DNA of 30,630 bases from JBEEJZ01 sp046046915. GTDB lineage: Bacteria; Pseudomonadota; Gammaproteobacteria; Burkholderiales; Burkholderiaceae_C. The notes beneath the pieces were generated by a model. It worked only from the letters and a program-made list of their open reading frames with translations. It was not told where the DNA came from and ran no database searches. Where the stretch lies: contig JBJOIT010000032.1 in assembly GCA_046046915.1 (NCBI GenBank), positions 1 to 30,630 on the forward strand, in the 5' to 3' direction. Made by a program: the position numbers and the translations under genes. This document shows, piece after piece, positions 24,095-30,630 of this stretch; positions within the stretch are counted from its first letter, which is position 1; each line of letters starts with the position of its first letter.

Positions 24095-25108
24095 TCACCA
24101 TGGCCGCGCCTCCCAGCCTTCGTCCACCCCCATGCCTTGCAGGGTCAAGCCCACATGCTGCAGATCGGGGAAGCCTTCGCACAGCAGCGCCTTGAGGCGC
24201 TGGCCCCATGTGGATGAGGGGTTGATCACCGTCATCAAATGTTGGCAAATGCAAAGCAACACAAATGGGCGGGCACGCAAACTGGCGTTCGGGTTGCCCT
24301 GAAAACCATCCAGTGCTGGCACCTCGCCCACGGCAGGTAATTTGGGCTGATCCACCACGTTGCGGTTCCATAAGCGGCTGTGGTGCGCACACACATTGCG
24401 CAAATAGTTCAAGCTGCGCAGCCAACTGGCAAACACCCGACCATCTCTCACGCCATAGGCGGCTGCAATGTTGTCTTGCATCTCGGTGGTCAAGCCAGCA
24501 AACAAGGTCGACATGCAACCAAAGTCCCACACCTCGCAAGCCACCCAAATGGGCAAAGGCAAGCCGTATTTTTGTTTGTTGTGTTTGATGAACTCTTCGC
24601 GAGACCGATTGATCAACTTCGCGTGTTTGACCAACCATTCGTGGTGCTTGGTCAAACCCGAATCCAGGCTGACATCGCTGGCAAACGTGTTGTGAAAAAT
24701 CGCTGGGTACATGTACGCAAAGCGGTCCACCTTGCCTAAGCAATGCGACAAGTCCACCCGCAAAGCAATCTCGATGCGCTCCAACGCATCCATCGTGAGC
24801 AAGCGCAGCTTCTTGTCGAAAACATACAAGTCCACCGCATCCTGAAAGCGCGTACCGGGTTTGAACACATCCAACACGGGGCGCTCAATCACCACCTTTT
24901 TGGGCTTGCTCCCTGTCTTGGGGTCCAAGGGAGAAAACGGTACATCGCGCACCCGCATGTCATACCAATAACCGCTGAGCCGGTAATAACCAATGCGCTC
25001 CAAATAATCGCGAGCTTTGGCAAGGTCGCTGATGGCCATGCCCCGAGCCACCAACTGAACGAGCTGGTCGTCCACACTTAACCAAGGTTTTTCGTTGCGT
25101 GAACCCAT
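24095..25108 (-). CDS. Abi_2 (AbiD/AbiF-like) abortive-infection family protein
   Basis: 337-aa cytoplasmic protein of the Abi_2 family. Conserved stretches are the N-terminal YLERIGYYRLSGYWYDMR, KLRLLTMDALERIEIALRVDLSH, and the HEPN-type motif RNVCAHHSRLWNR with Arg237-x4-His242. That R-x4-H pair is the usual catalytic site of HEPN RNases, so the protein probably cleaves RNA after phage infection. The family fits phage defence by host dormancy or death. The start at 25108 is 16 bases after the hsdS stop on the same strand, so it is most likely part of the RM operon. It is intact and of typical length (about 300-340). Its partner or trigger is unknown. Confidence 0.85.
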   Translation of the reverse strand: MGSRNEKPWLSVDDQLVQLVARGMAISDLAKARDYLERIGYYRLSGYWYDMRVRDVPFSPLDPKTGSKPKKVVIERPVLDVFKPGTRFQDAVDLYVFDKKLRLLTMDALERIEIALRVDLSHCLGKVDRFAYMYPAIFHNTFASDVSLDSGLTKHHEWLVKHAKLINRSREEFIKHNKQKYGLPLPIWVACEVWDFGCMSTLFAGLTTEMQDNIAAAYGVRDGRVFASWLRSLNYLRNVCAHHSRLWNRNVVDQPKLPAVGEVPALDGFQGNPNASLRARPFVLLCICQHLMTVINPSSTWGQRLKALLCEGFPDLQHVGLTLQGMGVDEGWEARPW

Positions 25109-25124
25109 AGCTTGGTTGCGCGCC

Positions 25125-26792
25125 TTAACCAGTCACCAAGGCATCCGCCAACCGCGACTGCACGGTTTGACCGGCTGCTAGGCGTTGGCGCAAATCAGCG
25201 CAAAGGCTGCGGAGTTCATTGACACGGATGACAATGCGGGATTGCTCGGCAAGAGGCGGCAATGGCATAGTCAGTTCAGATAACGAAGATCCGTTTACAT
25301 TGGGCTGTCCAGTGCCCATGGATTTTGCGTATAGCTGCGTCCAGTAATGTTCCGATGAAGCAAATACCTTCAGATACTCTGAATTCATCAACGACAGTGG
25401 TGAAATCCTAATCAGGTAAGAGGCAAAAACTGCTGAAAAAGGAACCGCCTGAACTAAAAAGCTCTTGCCTATAGTCCCGCCCGTTCTAGCAATCAATAAA
25501 TCACCGGCACATAGGTAGTGGTCCGAAACATTTTCCGGACCACCTTGCATTCCCGGTACTGAATCCCACTGAACACGGTCATTCTGGATATCTGTGATGC
25601 GGACAAACTTTGTGCTTGAATTTGAGTGATCTGCCGAAGCGGTTATTCCGTACTGCACCCGAGCAGAAGCTTGTCCAACTCTCACCCACTCCCACCCCCA
25701 TGGCAACTCAAACGGTTTTTCTTCGTCGGTGATGGGTGGCAGGGGTTTGTCGCGTTTGATCTTGCCTTGGGCGATGAGGTGGTCTTTTTCGGTGCGGATT
25801 TTTTGCAGGAGAACGCTGGCGGGTTCGTCGGTAGGGTCTTGGGGGACGAGGAGGCCGCGCACTGCCAGTTGGAGGATGGTTTGTTCGAGGGCGTCCACCG
25901 CTTCGGGGCGGTCGAGCAGCACGTCGAAGTGGGTGGCGATGCGTTGCCAGTTGTCGGCCAGTGCCTCGGGCGTTTCGCTTTGGCTGAGCGTGGCCAGCAG
26001 TGTGTTGACGAGTTGAGCGTGTTGCTGCGCTTCGAGCTGCCCGCTGGCTTCGAGGGCGTTGCAGAGTTGCATCAGTTCTTCGACGCGGGTGACGATACGG
26101 GATTGTTCTGACTCAGGCGGCAATGCAACGACTTCTTTATAAACATCATTCCTATTTATGCCCGGGATGGCTGTAGCCTTGTCATGCTTACCTAGCTTCA
26201 ACGATACAAATAAAAAATAGCTGAATCGAAGATCAATACTGCTAGGTGGCGTTACGAAGTAACTTGTGTCAATTGGCCAGAATGCACTCAATGACATGTT
26301 GACTGCTCCAACCGAACCTTTTCTTCCAACAATCAATGACGGTGACTGAATAAGACTCTCGTTGTGGAAACCAACAATCCCATTGGAGCCGTATACAGGT
26401 ATATCTCCATGAAGTCGGGACTTCTCCGGCATTGCTGAACCATACTCAAGCGTAAAAACAGAGCCAAGTCGTACCCATTCCCAGCCATGTGGCAACTCAA
26501 ACGGTTGCTCCTCATCAGCGATCTCAGCCAAGGGCTTGTCCCGCTTGATCTTGCCCTCCGCAATCAGTCGGTCTTTCTCAGCCCTGATTTTCTTGAGCAA
26601 TTCACTCGCAGGTTCATCACTCGGGTTTTGCGGCACCAGCTTGCCTTGTACGGCCAGTGTCAAGATGAGTTCGCGCAGGCGGGCCACGCCGCCGGGGGCT
26701 TGGGCGATCAAGTCAAAATGCCGCACCAGTGGGGGCTGCAAATTCACCAGGTATTTGGCGCTGGGCTCTTGCGCCGTCAGCACTGCGCTCAC
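25125..26792 (-). CDS. hsdS: Type I restriction-modification specificity subunit HsdS
   Basis: 555-aa DNA-recognition subunit of a type I RM enzyme. It has two target-recognition domains of different sequence (about residues 110-235 and 385-510), each reading one half of a split site, and two conserved repeats. The repeats are 72 residues long and 53 of 72 match: one begins LRELILTLAVQGKL near residue 39, the other LEQTILQLAVRGLL near residue 303, each ending in PFELP-x-GWEWVR. A second pair of repeats is the PPLAEQSRIV / PPESEQSRIV segment with helices. The start overlaps the hsdM stop by 4 bases. The target sequence cannot be predicted. The gene is longer than many HsdS (400-450), consistent with extended spacer helices. 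Confidence 0.95.
   Translation of the reverse strand: MSAVLTAQEPSAKYLVNLQPPLVRHFDLIAQAPGGVARLRELILTLAVQGKLVPQNPSDEPASELLKKIRAEKDRLIAEGKIKRDKPLAEIADEEQPFELPHGWEWVRLGSVFTLEYGSAMPEKSRLHGDIPVYGSNGIVGFHNESLIQSPSLIVGRKGSVGAVNMSLSAFWPIDTSYFVTPPSSIDLRFSYFLFVSLKLGKHDKATAIPGINRNDVYKEVVALPPESEQSRIVTRVEELMQLCNALEASGQLEAQQHAQLVNTLLATLSQSETPEALADNWQRIATHFDVLLDRPEAVDALEQTILQLAVRGLLVPQDPTDEPASVLLQKIRTEKDHLIAQGKIKRDKPLPPITDEEKPFELPWGWEWVRVGQASARVQYGITASADHSNSSTKFVRITDIQNDRVQWDSVPGMQGGPENVSDHYLCAGDLLIARTGGTIGKSFLVQAVPFSAVFASYLIRISPLSLMNSEYLKVFASSEHYWTQLYAKSMGTGQPNVNGSSLSELTMPLPPLAEQSRIVIRVNELRSLCADLRQRLAAGQTVQSRLADALVTG
25680..25900 (-). repeat. Distal copy of the 72-residue hsdS repeat
   Basis: Encodes the LEQTILQLAVRGLL to PFELPWGWEWVRVG segment of HsdS. 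A second copy of the same module lies at about 26470-26680, roughly 790 bases away in the same direction. At the protein level 53 of 72 positions match. The two copies frame the first recognition domain and offer places for domain exchange by recombination. Confidence 0.7.
26470..26680 (-). repeat. Proximal copy of the 72-residue hsdS repeat
   Basis: Encodes LRELILTLAVQGKL to PFELPHGWEWVRLG of HsdS, the partner of the repeat at about 25680-25900. The conserved cores (DEPAS, KIKRDKPL, PFELP-x-GWEWVR) are nearly identical. Confidence 0.7.
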
Positions 26793-28258
26793 GCTGGGGC
26801 TCCCAGCGATTGGGCGAGGATGCTTTTGAGTTGGTCGCGCAGGCTTTGCGCCTCGTTTTGCTGCTTAGCGTACTCGGCCAGCAGTTGCTCGGGGTCGTGG
26901 CTCACCACTTCGGCGGCATGCGGGTTCTTTTGGTCGAGGTTGTAGTTGGCGGCTTTGATCTGCTCGATGCTCACCCGCCATGCGCGTTCGTTTTCCATGC
27001 GGGCGGCAAAGCCATCGGCCTCTGTGCCCCACCAGGCTTTCTCAAGGTCGAACTCTTCAATGCGAATAGGCTTGGTTTTGTTGTAGTTCTTCACGCCCGC
27101 TGGGTAGGGGTGTTCGTAGTACCAAACGTGTTCGGTGGGTTTGCCCTTGGTGAAGAACAGCAGGTTGGTTTTGATGCCGGTGTAGGGCGCAAACACGCCG
27201 TTGGGCAAGCGCACGATGGTGTGCAGGTTGCACTCGGCCAGCAGTTGTTCTTTGATGCGGGTCTTCACGCCTTCGCCAAACAGCGTGCCGTCGGGCAGCA
27301 CCAGCGCAGCGCGGCCGTTGGTTTTGAGGATGTGTTTGATGAGCACCAAAAACAAGTCTGCCGTTTCTTTGGTGCGCACATCGGCCGGGAAGCCTTGTTC
27401 GATGCCCGGCTCTTCAATGCCGCCAAAGGGCGGGTTGGTCAAGATCACGTCCACCCGGTCGGCGGGGGTGTAGTCGCGCAGCGGGCGGCTCAGGGTGTTG
27501 TCGTGGCGGACCAGGCTGGGCACTTCGATGCCGTGCAGCATGAGGTTGGTCACGCACAGCATGTGGGGCATTTGTTTTTTCTCAACGCCCAAGATGCTGT
27601 TTTGCAGCGTGGCTTCTTCTTCGGTGTTGTGCACTTGTTTGCGCAGGTGTTCGATGGCGCAGACCAAAAAGCCGCCCGTGCCGGTGGCCGGGTCCATCAG
27701 GCGCTCGCCCAGTTTGGGGTTGATCATGTCGACCATGAACTGCGTCACGGCGCGGGGCGTGTAGAACTCGCCCGCGTTGCCCGCGCTTTGCAGGTCTTTG
27801 AGGATTTTTTCGTAGAGGTCGTTGAACTGGTGGCGCTCGGCCTGGCGGTTGAAGTCGATCGCGTTGAGTTTGTTGATGACCTGACGCAGCAGCTGGCCGC
27901 TTTTCATGAAGTTGTAGGCGTCTTCAAACACGCCGCGCACCACATAGCCACGAGGGTTGCGCTGGGCGTCACCGCTCAGGCTTTTGAGGGTGACAAAGAG
28001 CTGGTTGTCCAGAAAGTCAAGTAGCGCGTCGCCGGTGATGCCCTCGGCATCGGCCGCCCAGTTGCGCCAGCGCATGTCTTCGGGGATGGGGCTTTGGTAG
28101 TTGTCGCGGGTGATCTCCAGCTCTTCTTCCAGGGCATCAAACACTTTGAGGAACAAGAGCCAGGTGAGCTGCGAGATGCGCTGCGCGTCGCCATCCACGC
28201 CACTGTCTTGGCGCATGATGTCTTGGATGGATTTGATGACGGAGGAGAGGTTGGACAT
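26789..28258 (-). CDS. hsdM: Type I restriction-modification methyltransferase HsdM
   Basis: 489-aa N6-adenine methyltransferase subunit. It uses S-adenosylmethionine to protect the host site and, with HsdS, makes up the M2S1 methylase. Motif I DPATGTGGF (189-197) and motif IV NPPF (from Asn275) are intact. The N-terminal helical domain begins IKSIQDIMRQDSGVDGD and contains WLLFLKVFDALE, and the region GEFYTPRAVTQFMVD is diagnostic for HsdM. It overlaps hsdS by 4 bases, so M and S are made in coupled fashion. A 59-base gap separates it from the ATPase gene upstream. Confidence 0.97.
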   Translation of the reverse strand: MSNLSSVIKSIQDIMRQDSGVDGDAQRISQLTWLLFLKVFDALEEELEITRDNYQSPIPEDMRWRNWAADAEGITGDALLDFLDNQLFVTLKSLSGDAQRNPRGYVVRGVFEDAYNFMKSGQLLRQVINKLNAIDFNRQAERHQFNDLYEKILKDLQSAGNAGEFYTPRAVTQFMVDMINPKLGERLMDPATGTGGFLVCAIEHLRKQVHNTEEEATLQNSILGVEKKQMPHMLCVTNLMLHGIEVPSLVRHDNTLSRPLRDYTPADRVDVILTNPPFGGIEEPGIEQGFPADVRTKETADLFLVLIKHILKTNGRAALVLPDGTLFGEGVKTRIKEQLLAECNLHTIVRLPNGVFAPYTGIKTNLLFFTKGKPTEHVWYYEHPYPAGVKNYNKTKPIRIEEFDLEKAWWGTEADGFAARMENERAWRVSIEQIKAANYNLDQKNPHAAEVVSHDPEQLLAEYAKQQNEAQSLRDQLKSILAQSLGAPA

Positions 28259-28317
28259 GCGTTGTGTGTGGGATTAGCCCGTGTTGTTCTGTTTCGAAAT
28301 TTCGCAGCTCAGCGTGG

Positions 28318-29496
28318 CTACTCGTCCAGCCAATCGAGTTGCAAGCTCTCGGGCGGCCAGGTGCCCGCTGCGATGCGCTGGGTGTACCAGCGTGCCATGG
28401 CGGCGTCTTCTACCGTGTATTCGCTGCGGGCCGATTTCCAGATCAGGCTGGGCTGGTGGGCACGCAAGCTTTCCAGTGCTTTTTGTGCTTTGGCCACGGT
28501 GACCTTGTCGCCGGTTTTATCTTTGTAAAAAGTCAGTGCCTCGGCGTCATAGGGCCGAAAGCGGGTACCAAGTTCGAGCATGCGCCAGAGGACGGCTTGC
28601 TCCAGGGGCTTGAGGGCTGCGTAGTCACGCGCCATTTGGTCTTCGTCGTCTTGCAGTTGCTGCTGGGCCTTGGCGAGCATCGCTTGTTCAAACCGTCCGG
28701 TGTCGGTGGCCAAGGGGCTGAGCACTTGGCCCAAAGCTTCCATGAAGAACTGCGGACGCTGACCAAAATGTTGAAATGCTTCGGCCAAGACGGCTTCGTT
28801 GACCGGTGCCAGCTCTGGGCGCTGGCGAACGATGAGTTCAGCAATGTGTGCGATAAATTTGGCCCCCAACTCCGGCAGGCGTTGAATTTGCGAGCCGTAA
28901 AACGGTGCGGCATTGGTGTTGACCAGCCTCAGCAACTTGTCACGATCTGAGCCCGACATGACCAACATGAGTTGAACCTGGCCCGGCCGATTGAGCTGGT
29001 CTCGCGCAGATTTGAGCGCGGCCATGGCGGTTTCACCGGCTTCGCTGGTCAAGGCATGCTGGGCTTCGTCGATGATCAAGGCCACCGGGTTTTTGGCGGC
29101 TTCGACCAATGCCCGCAGAGCGTCCGCCAACGTGGTGCCATCAACTTTGCCAATTTTTGAGGTGTCAATTTTGATGCCCCCCACGTTGATGCTTTCCAGC
29201 CCCGCTGATCGGGCTGTTTTGGCTACCACGCCCAGTTGCTTGAGCAGGGCGCGGCCAACGGCCTCGGCAATCAAAGCGCCTGGGTCACGGTTCTGGTCTG
29301 CCCACAGGTCCACGTAGACGCCGACCACTTGGCGACGGTCCAATTCGGGCATCAGGTCGGCTTGTAAAAAGGTGGATTTGCCCGTCCGGCGTGGTGCTGC
29401 CAAAAACAGCCCATTGGGGGCATCGCTGAAAGGTGTTTTGCCTTGCAAGGCATCGGCCAAGCCTTCAGCCAACGAAGTGCGTGCGTGGTAGAGCAT
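28318..29496 (-). CDS. AAA ATPase of unknown function inside the type I RM locus
   Basis: 392-aa predicted P-loop ATPase of the AAA/ATPase_2 (Orc1/Cdc6-STAND-like) type. Walker A is APRRTGKST (34-42, Lys40), Walker B is VALIIDEAQHAL (Asp143, Glu144), and a sensor-1-like MLVMSGSDRDKL follows. Residues from about 320 on look like a winged-helix tail. No nuclease, protease or membrane motif is seen. It lies between hsdR and hsdM on the same strand with its own AT-rich upstream region, so it may lead a sub-operon with hsdM, hsdS and abi. It is not a standard RM subunit. It could sense phage, remodel the RM complex, or simply be a passenger. The ATG at 29496 has no strong ribosome-binding site. 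Confidence 0.8.
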   Translation of the reverse strand: MLYHARTSLAEGLADALQGKTPFSDAPNGLFLAAPRRTGKSTFLQADLMPELDRRQVVGVYVDLWADQNRDPGALIAEAVGRALLKQLGVVAKTARSAGLESINVGGIKIDTSKIGKVDGTTLADALRALVEAAKNPVALIIDEAQHALTSEAGETAMAALKSARDQLNRPGQVQLMLVMSGSDRDKLLRLVNTNAAPFYGSQIQRLPELGAKFIAHIAELIVRQRPELAPVNEAVLAEAFQHFGQRPQFFMEALGQVLSPLATDTGRFEQAMLAKAQQQLQDDEDQMARDYAALKPLEQAVLWRMLELGTRFRPYDAEALTFYKDKTGDKVTVAKAQKALESLRAHQPSLIWKSARSEYTVEDAAMARWYTQRIAAGTWPPESLQLDWLDE

Positions 29497-29578
29497 GGAA
29501 TTATCTTTTTATATCTGAATTTTGATATTTTATCTATTTATGGATATTTACAGATAATTCGACCTGGCGTCAGGTGCT
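29497..29578 (-). promoter_or_regulatory. AT-rich control region before the AAA ATPase gene
   Basis: This stretch is far more AT-rich than the genes around it. It contains an 8-bp inverted repeat AATTATCT (29499-29506) / AGATAATT (29552-29559) and a nested ATATC (29511-29515) / GATAT (29524-29528). The left arm lies directly against the ATPase ATG. This arrangement suggests a promoter with an operator. No -35/-10 pair could be chosen with confidence. Confidence 0.45.
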
Positions 29579-29581
29579 TAT

Positions 29582-30630
29582 TCATTCACCCGCTGAATAC
29601 AGCTCACGCTCCAGCGTTTGCAGGGCGGCCAGGTATTGCGGGCGGCCACCAAAGCTTTTGATGAGTTCGACGGGGCTGCCCATGTCGGTAAAGGGCTGCA
29701 CCTTGAGGACGTCGTTGCTTTCAATGGTGGCAATGCCTTCGTCGGCGTATTTGTCCAACAGGGCATCGAGCACGCGGCGGGCCACGGGGCCGTATTGGGT
29801 GAACACATTGCCCTGCTTCACCCGCCTGGCCCGCTCGCTGCGCGAAAGCACGGGCTGGTTGTAGGCCACATGCAAGAGCAGATCAAAGGGGTCCAGGTCT
29901 CGTCCAACCTCGTCAGCCAGCGCCTCGATCAGCACCCCCTGGCTTTCAAGTGCTTCCACCAGGGCGGCTTTGCGATCGGCATCGTTCCAGGCCTGCAGAA
30001 ATTTGTCCAGCGAGTCGTATTGCCGGGTCAGGTTGATGCGGGTGTAGTCGCGCAGGCTTTCGGTGATGAGTTGGCCCTGGGCATTGAGGTACTGCACCCG
30101 CTCGCGCGCCACTGCCACCGAGACCGCACCGCCCACGATGAATTTTTTGGGCTCCCCCTCGCCGCCTGCACCTGGGGCCATGTGAGCGCCGGTCTGGCCC
30201 TGGGCGGGCGCGTCGGGTCCAGGGGCTTCGTCCGGCGGGTGGATGGGCTCATCGGGCTGGGGCTGGTACACCTGCACGGGTTCGCCATCAAACTGCGGGT
30301 CCGCAAACAGTTCGTTGGCCCGCTTGAAGTCGAGGATGGTGAACCAGCTCTTGCCGTAGGTCTCGTTGATACGGGTGCCCCGGCCAATGATCTGCTTGAA
30401 CAGCGTCATGGATTTGATGTTCTGGTCCAGCACGATGAGCTTGCAGGTTTGCGCATCCACGCCCGTGCTCATGAGCTTGGAGGTGGTGGCAATCACCGGG
30501 TAGGTTTTTTCGGGGTCGATAAAGTTGTCGAGCTGGGCCTTGCCCTCTGCGTTGTCGCCAGTGATTTGCACCACGTACCTGGGCTGCGTGGCGCAGATGT
30601 CGGCGTTGGCATTGCTGAGCGCCTGGCGCA
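29582..30630 (-). CDS. hsdR: Type I restriction endonuclease subunit HsdR (C-terminal part, start outside window)
   Basis: About 349 C-terminal residues of the ATP-dependent translocase/nuclease subunit. The frame is open to the right edge. The late helicase motifs are clear: STGVDAQTCKLIVLDQNIKSM (motif V region) and FKQIIGRGTRI (motif VI, arginine finger). A Pro-rich linker (PQPDEPIHPPDEAPGPDAP) and the C-terminal helical domain that contacts HsdM follow. The nuclease and motor lobes (the missing two thirds of about 1000 residues) lie outside. The stop at 29582 leaves 85 bases of AT-rich DNA before the ATPase ATG, so transcription of the downstream genes may restart there. Confidence 0.93.
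   Translation of the reverse strand, partial: RQALSNANADICATQPRYVVQITGDNAEGKAQLDNFIDPEKTYPVIATTSKLMSTGVDAQTCKLIVLDQNIKSMTLFKQIIGRGTRINETYGKSWFTILDFKRANELFADPQFDGEPVQVYQPQPDEPIHPPDEAPGPDAPAQGQTGAHMAPGAGGEGEPKKFIVGGAVSVAVARERVQYLNAQGQLITESLRDYTRINLTRQYDSLDKFLQAWNDADRKAALVEALESQGVLIEALADEVGRDLDPFDLLLHVAYNQPVLSRSERARRVKQGNVFTQYGPVARRVLDALLDKYADEGIATIESNDVLKVQPFTDMGSPVELIKSFGGRPQYLAALQTLERELYSAGE

Noticed and set aside
26729..28024. Plus-strand open frame of 431 codons opposite hsdM
   Set aside because: Phe/Val/His-rich nonsense composition with no motif; hsdM in the other direction is complete.

Overview
The window looks like chromosome from a betaproteobacterium of the order Burkholderiales, most likely family Comamonadaceae (Rhodoferax/Polaromonas/Acidovorax-like). 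The evidence is the high GC coding style, two adjacent cphA genes with a DUF1854 gene and an ABC exporter, the rpfE-recJ pair, and GC-rich dispersed repeats of a kind I associate with that family. No rRNA, tRNA or CRISPR array was found.

Layout. (1) 1-5494, plus strand: the 3' part of an M20 peptidase-like gene, an NCS2 purine/xanthine permease, and a complete NitT/TauT-type ABC importer (binding protein, ATPase, permease). The importer ligand cannot be read from sequence. (2) 5502-14037: a cyanophycin locus. A DUF1854 gene and a zinc-ribbon ABC exporter run leftward. Divergently, cphA' (with a degenerate Mur-ligase half), a complete cphA and a lone ureD run rightward. (3) 14041-14610: a 570-bp nested inverted-repeat element that fills the whole space between ureD and tatD. 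(4) 14618-23195: housekeeping genes. These are tatD-like, an HPF/cold-shock fusion, lolD and lolC (lolD carries an 84-bp in-frame repeat insertion), a fused MNT-HepT protein, rpfE, recJ and an MFS transporter. (5) about 23240-30630, all minus strand: a defence island. It holds a type I restriction-modification locus (hsdR partial, an AAA ATPase, hsdM, hsdS) followed by an Abi_2/HEPN gene, a truncated NucS-like nuclease and an 88-aa unknown protein. AT-rich spacers occur inside this island and at its left boundary.

How the genes work together. CphA polymerises aspartate and arginine into a storage polymer, and the DUF1854/ABC pair is a family companion of that pathway with no settled role. UreD is a urease maturation factor. 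Its place beside cphA fits nitrogen recycling (arginine to urea to ammonia), but no other urease gene follows it here. In the island, hsdM and hsdS overlap by 4 bp and abi follows 16 bp later, so modification and a HEPN-type abortive-infection RNase are probably co-transcribed, with the ATPase gene leading that sub-operon from an AT-rich promoter region.

The most notable observations are the HepT toxin and MntA antitoxin domains in one polypeptide, the ATPase and Abi genes embedded in the type I RM locus, the reconstructable 84-bp insertion in lolD, the degenerate CphA', and the 570-bp palindromic element.
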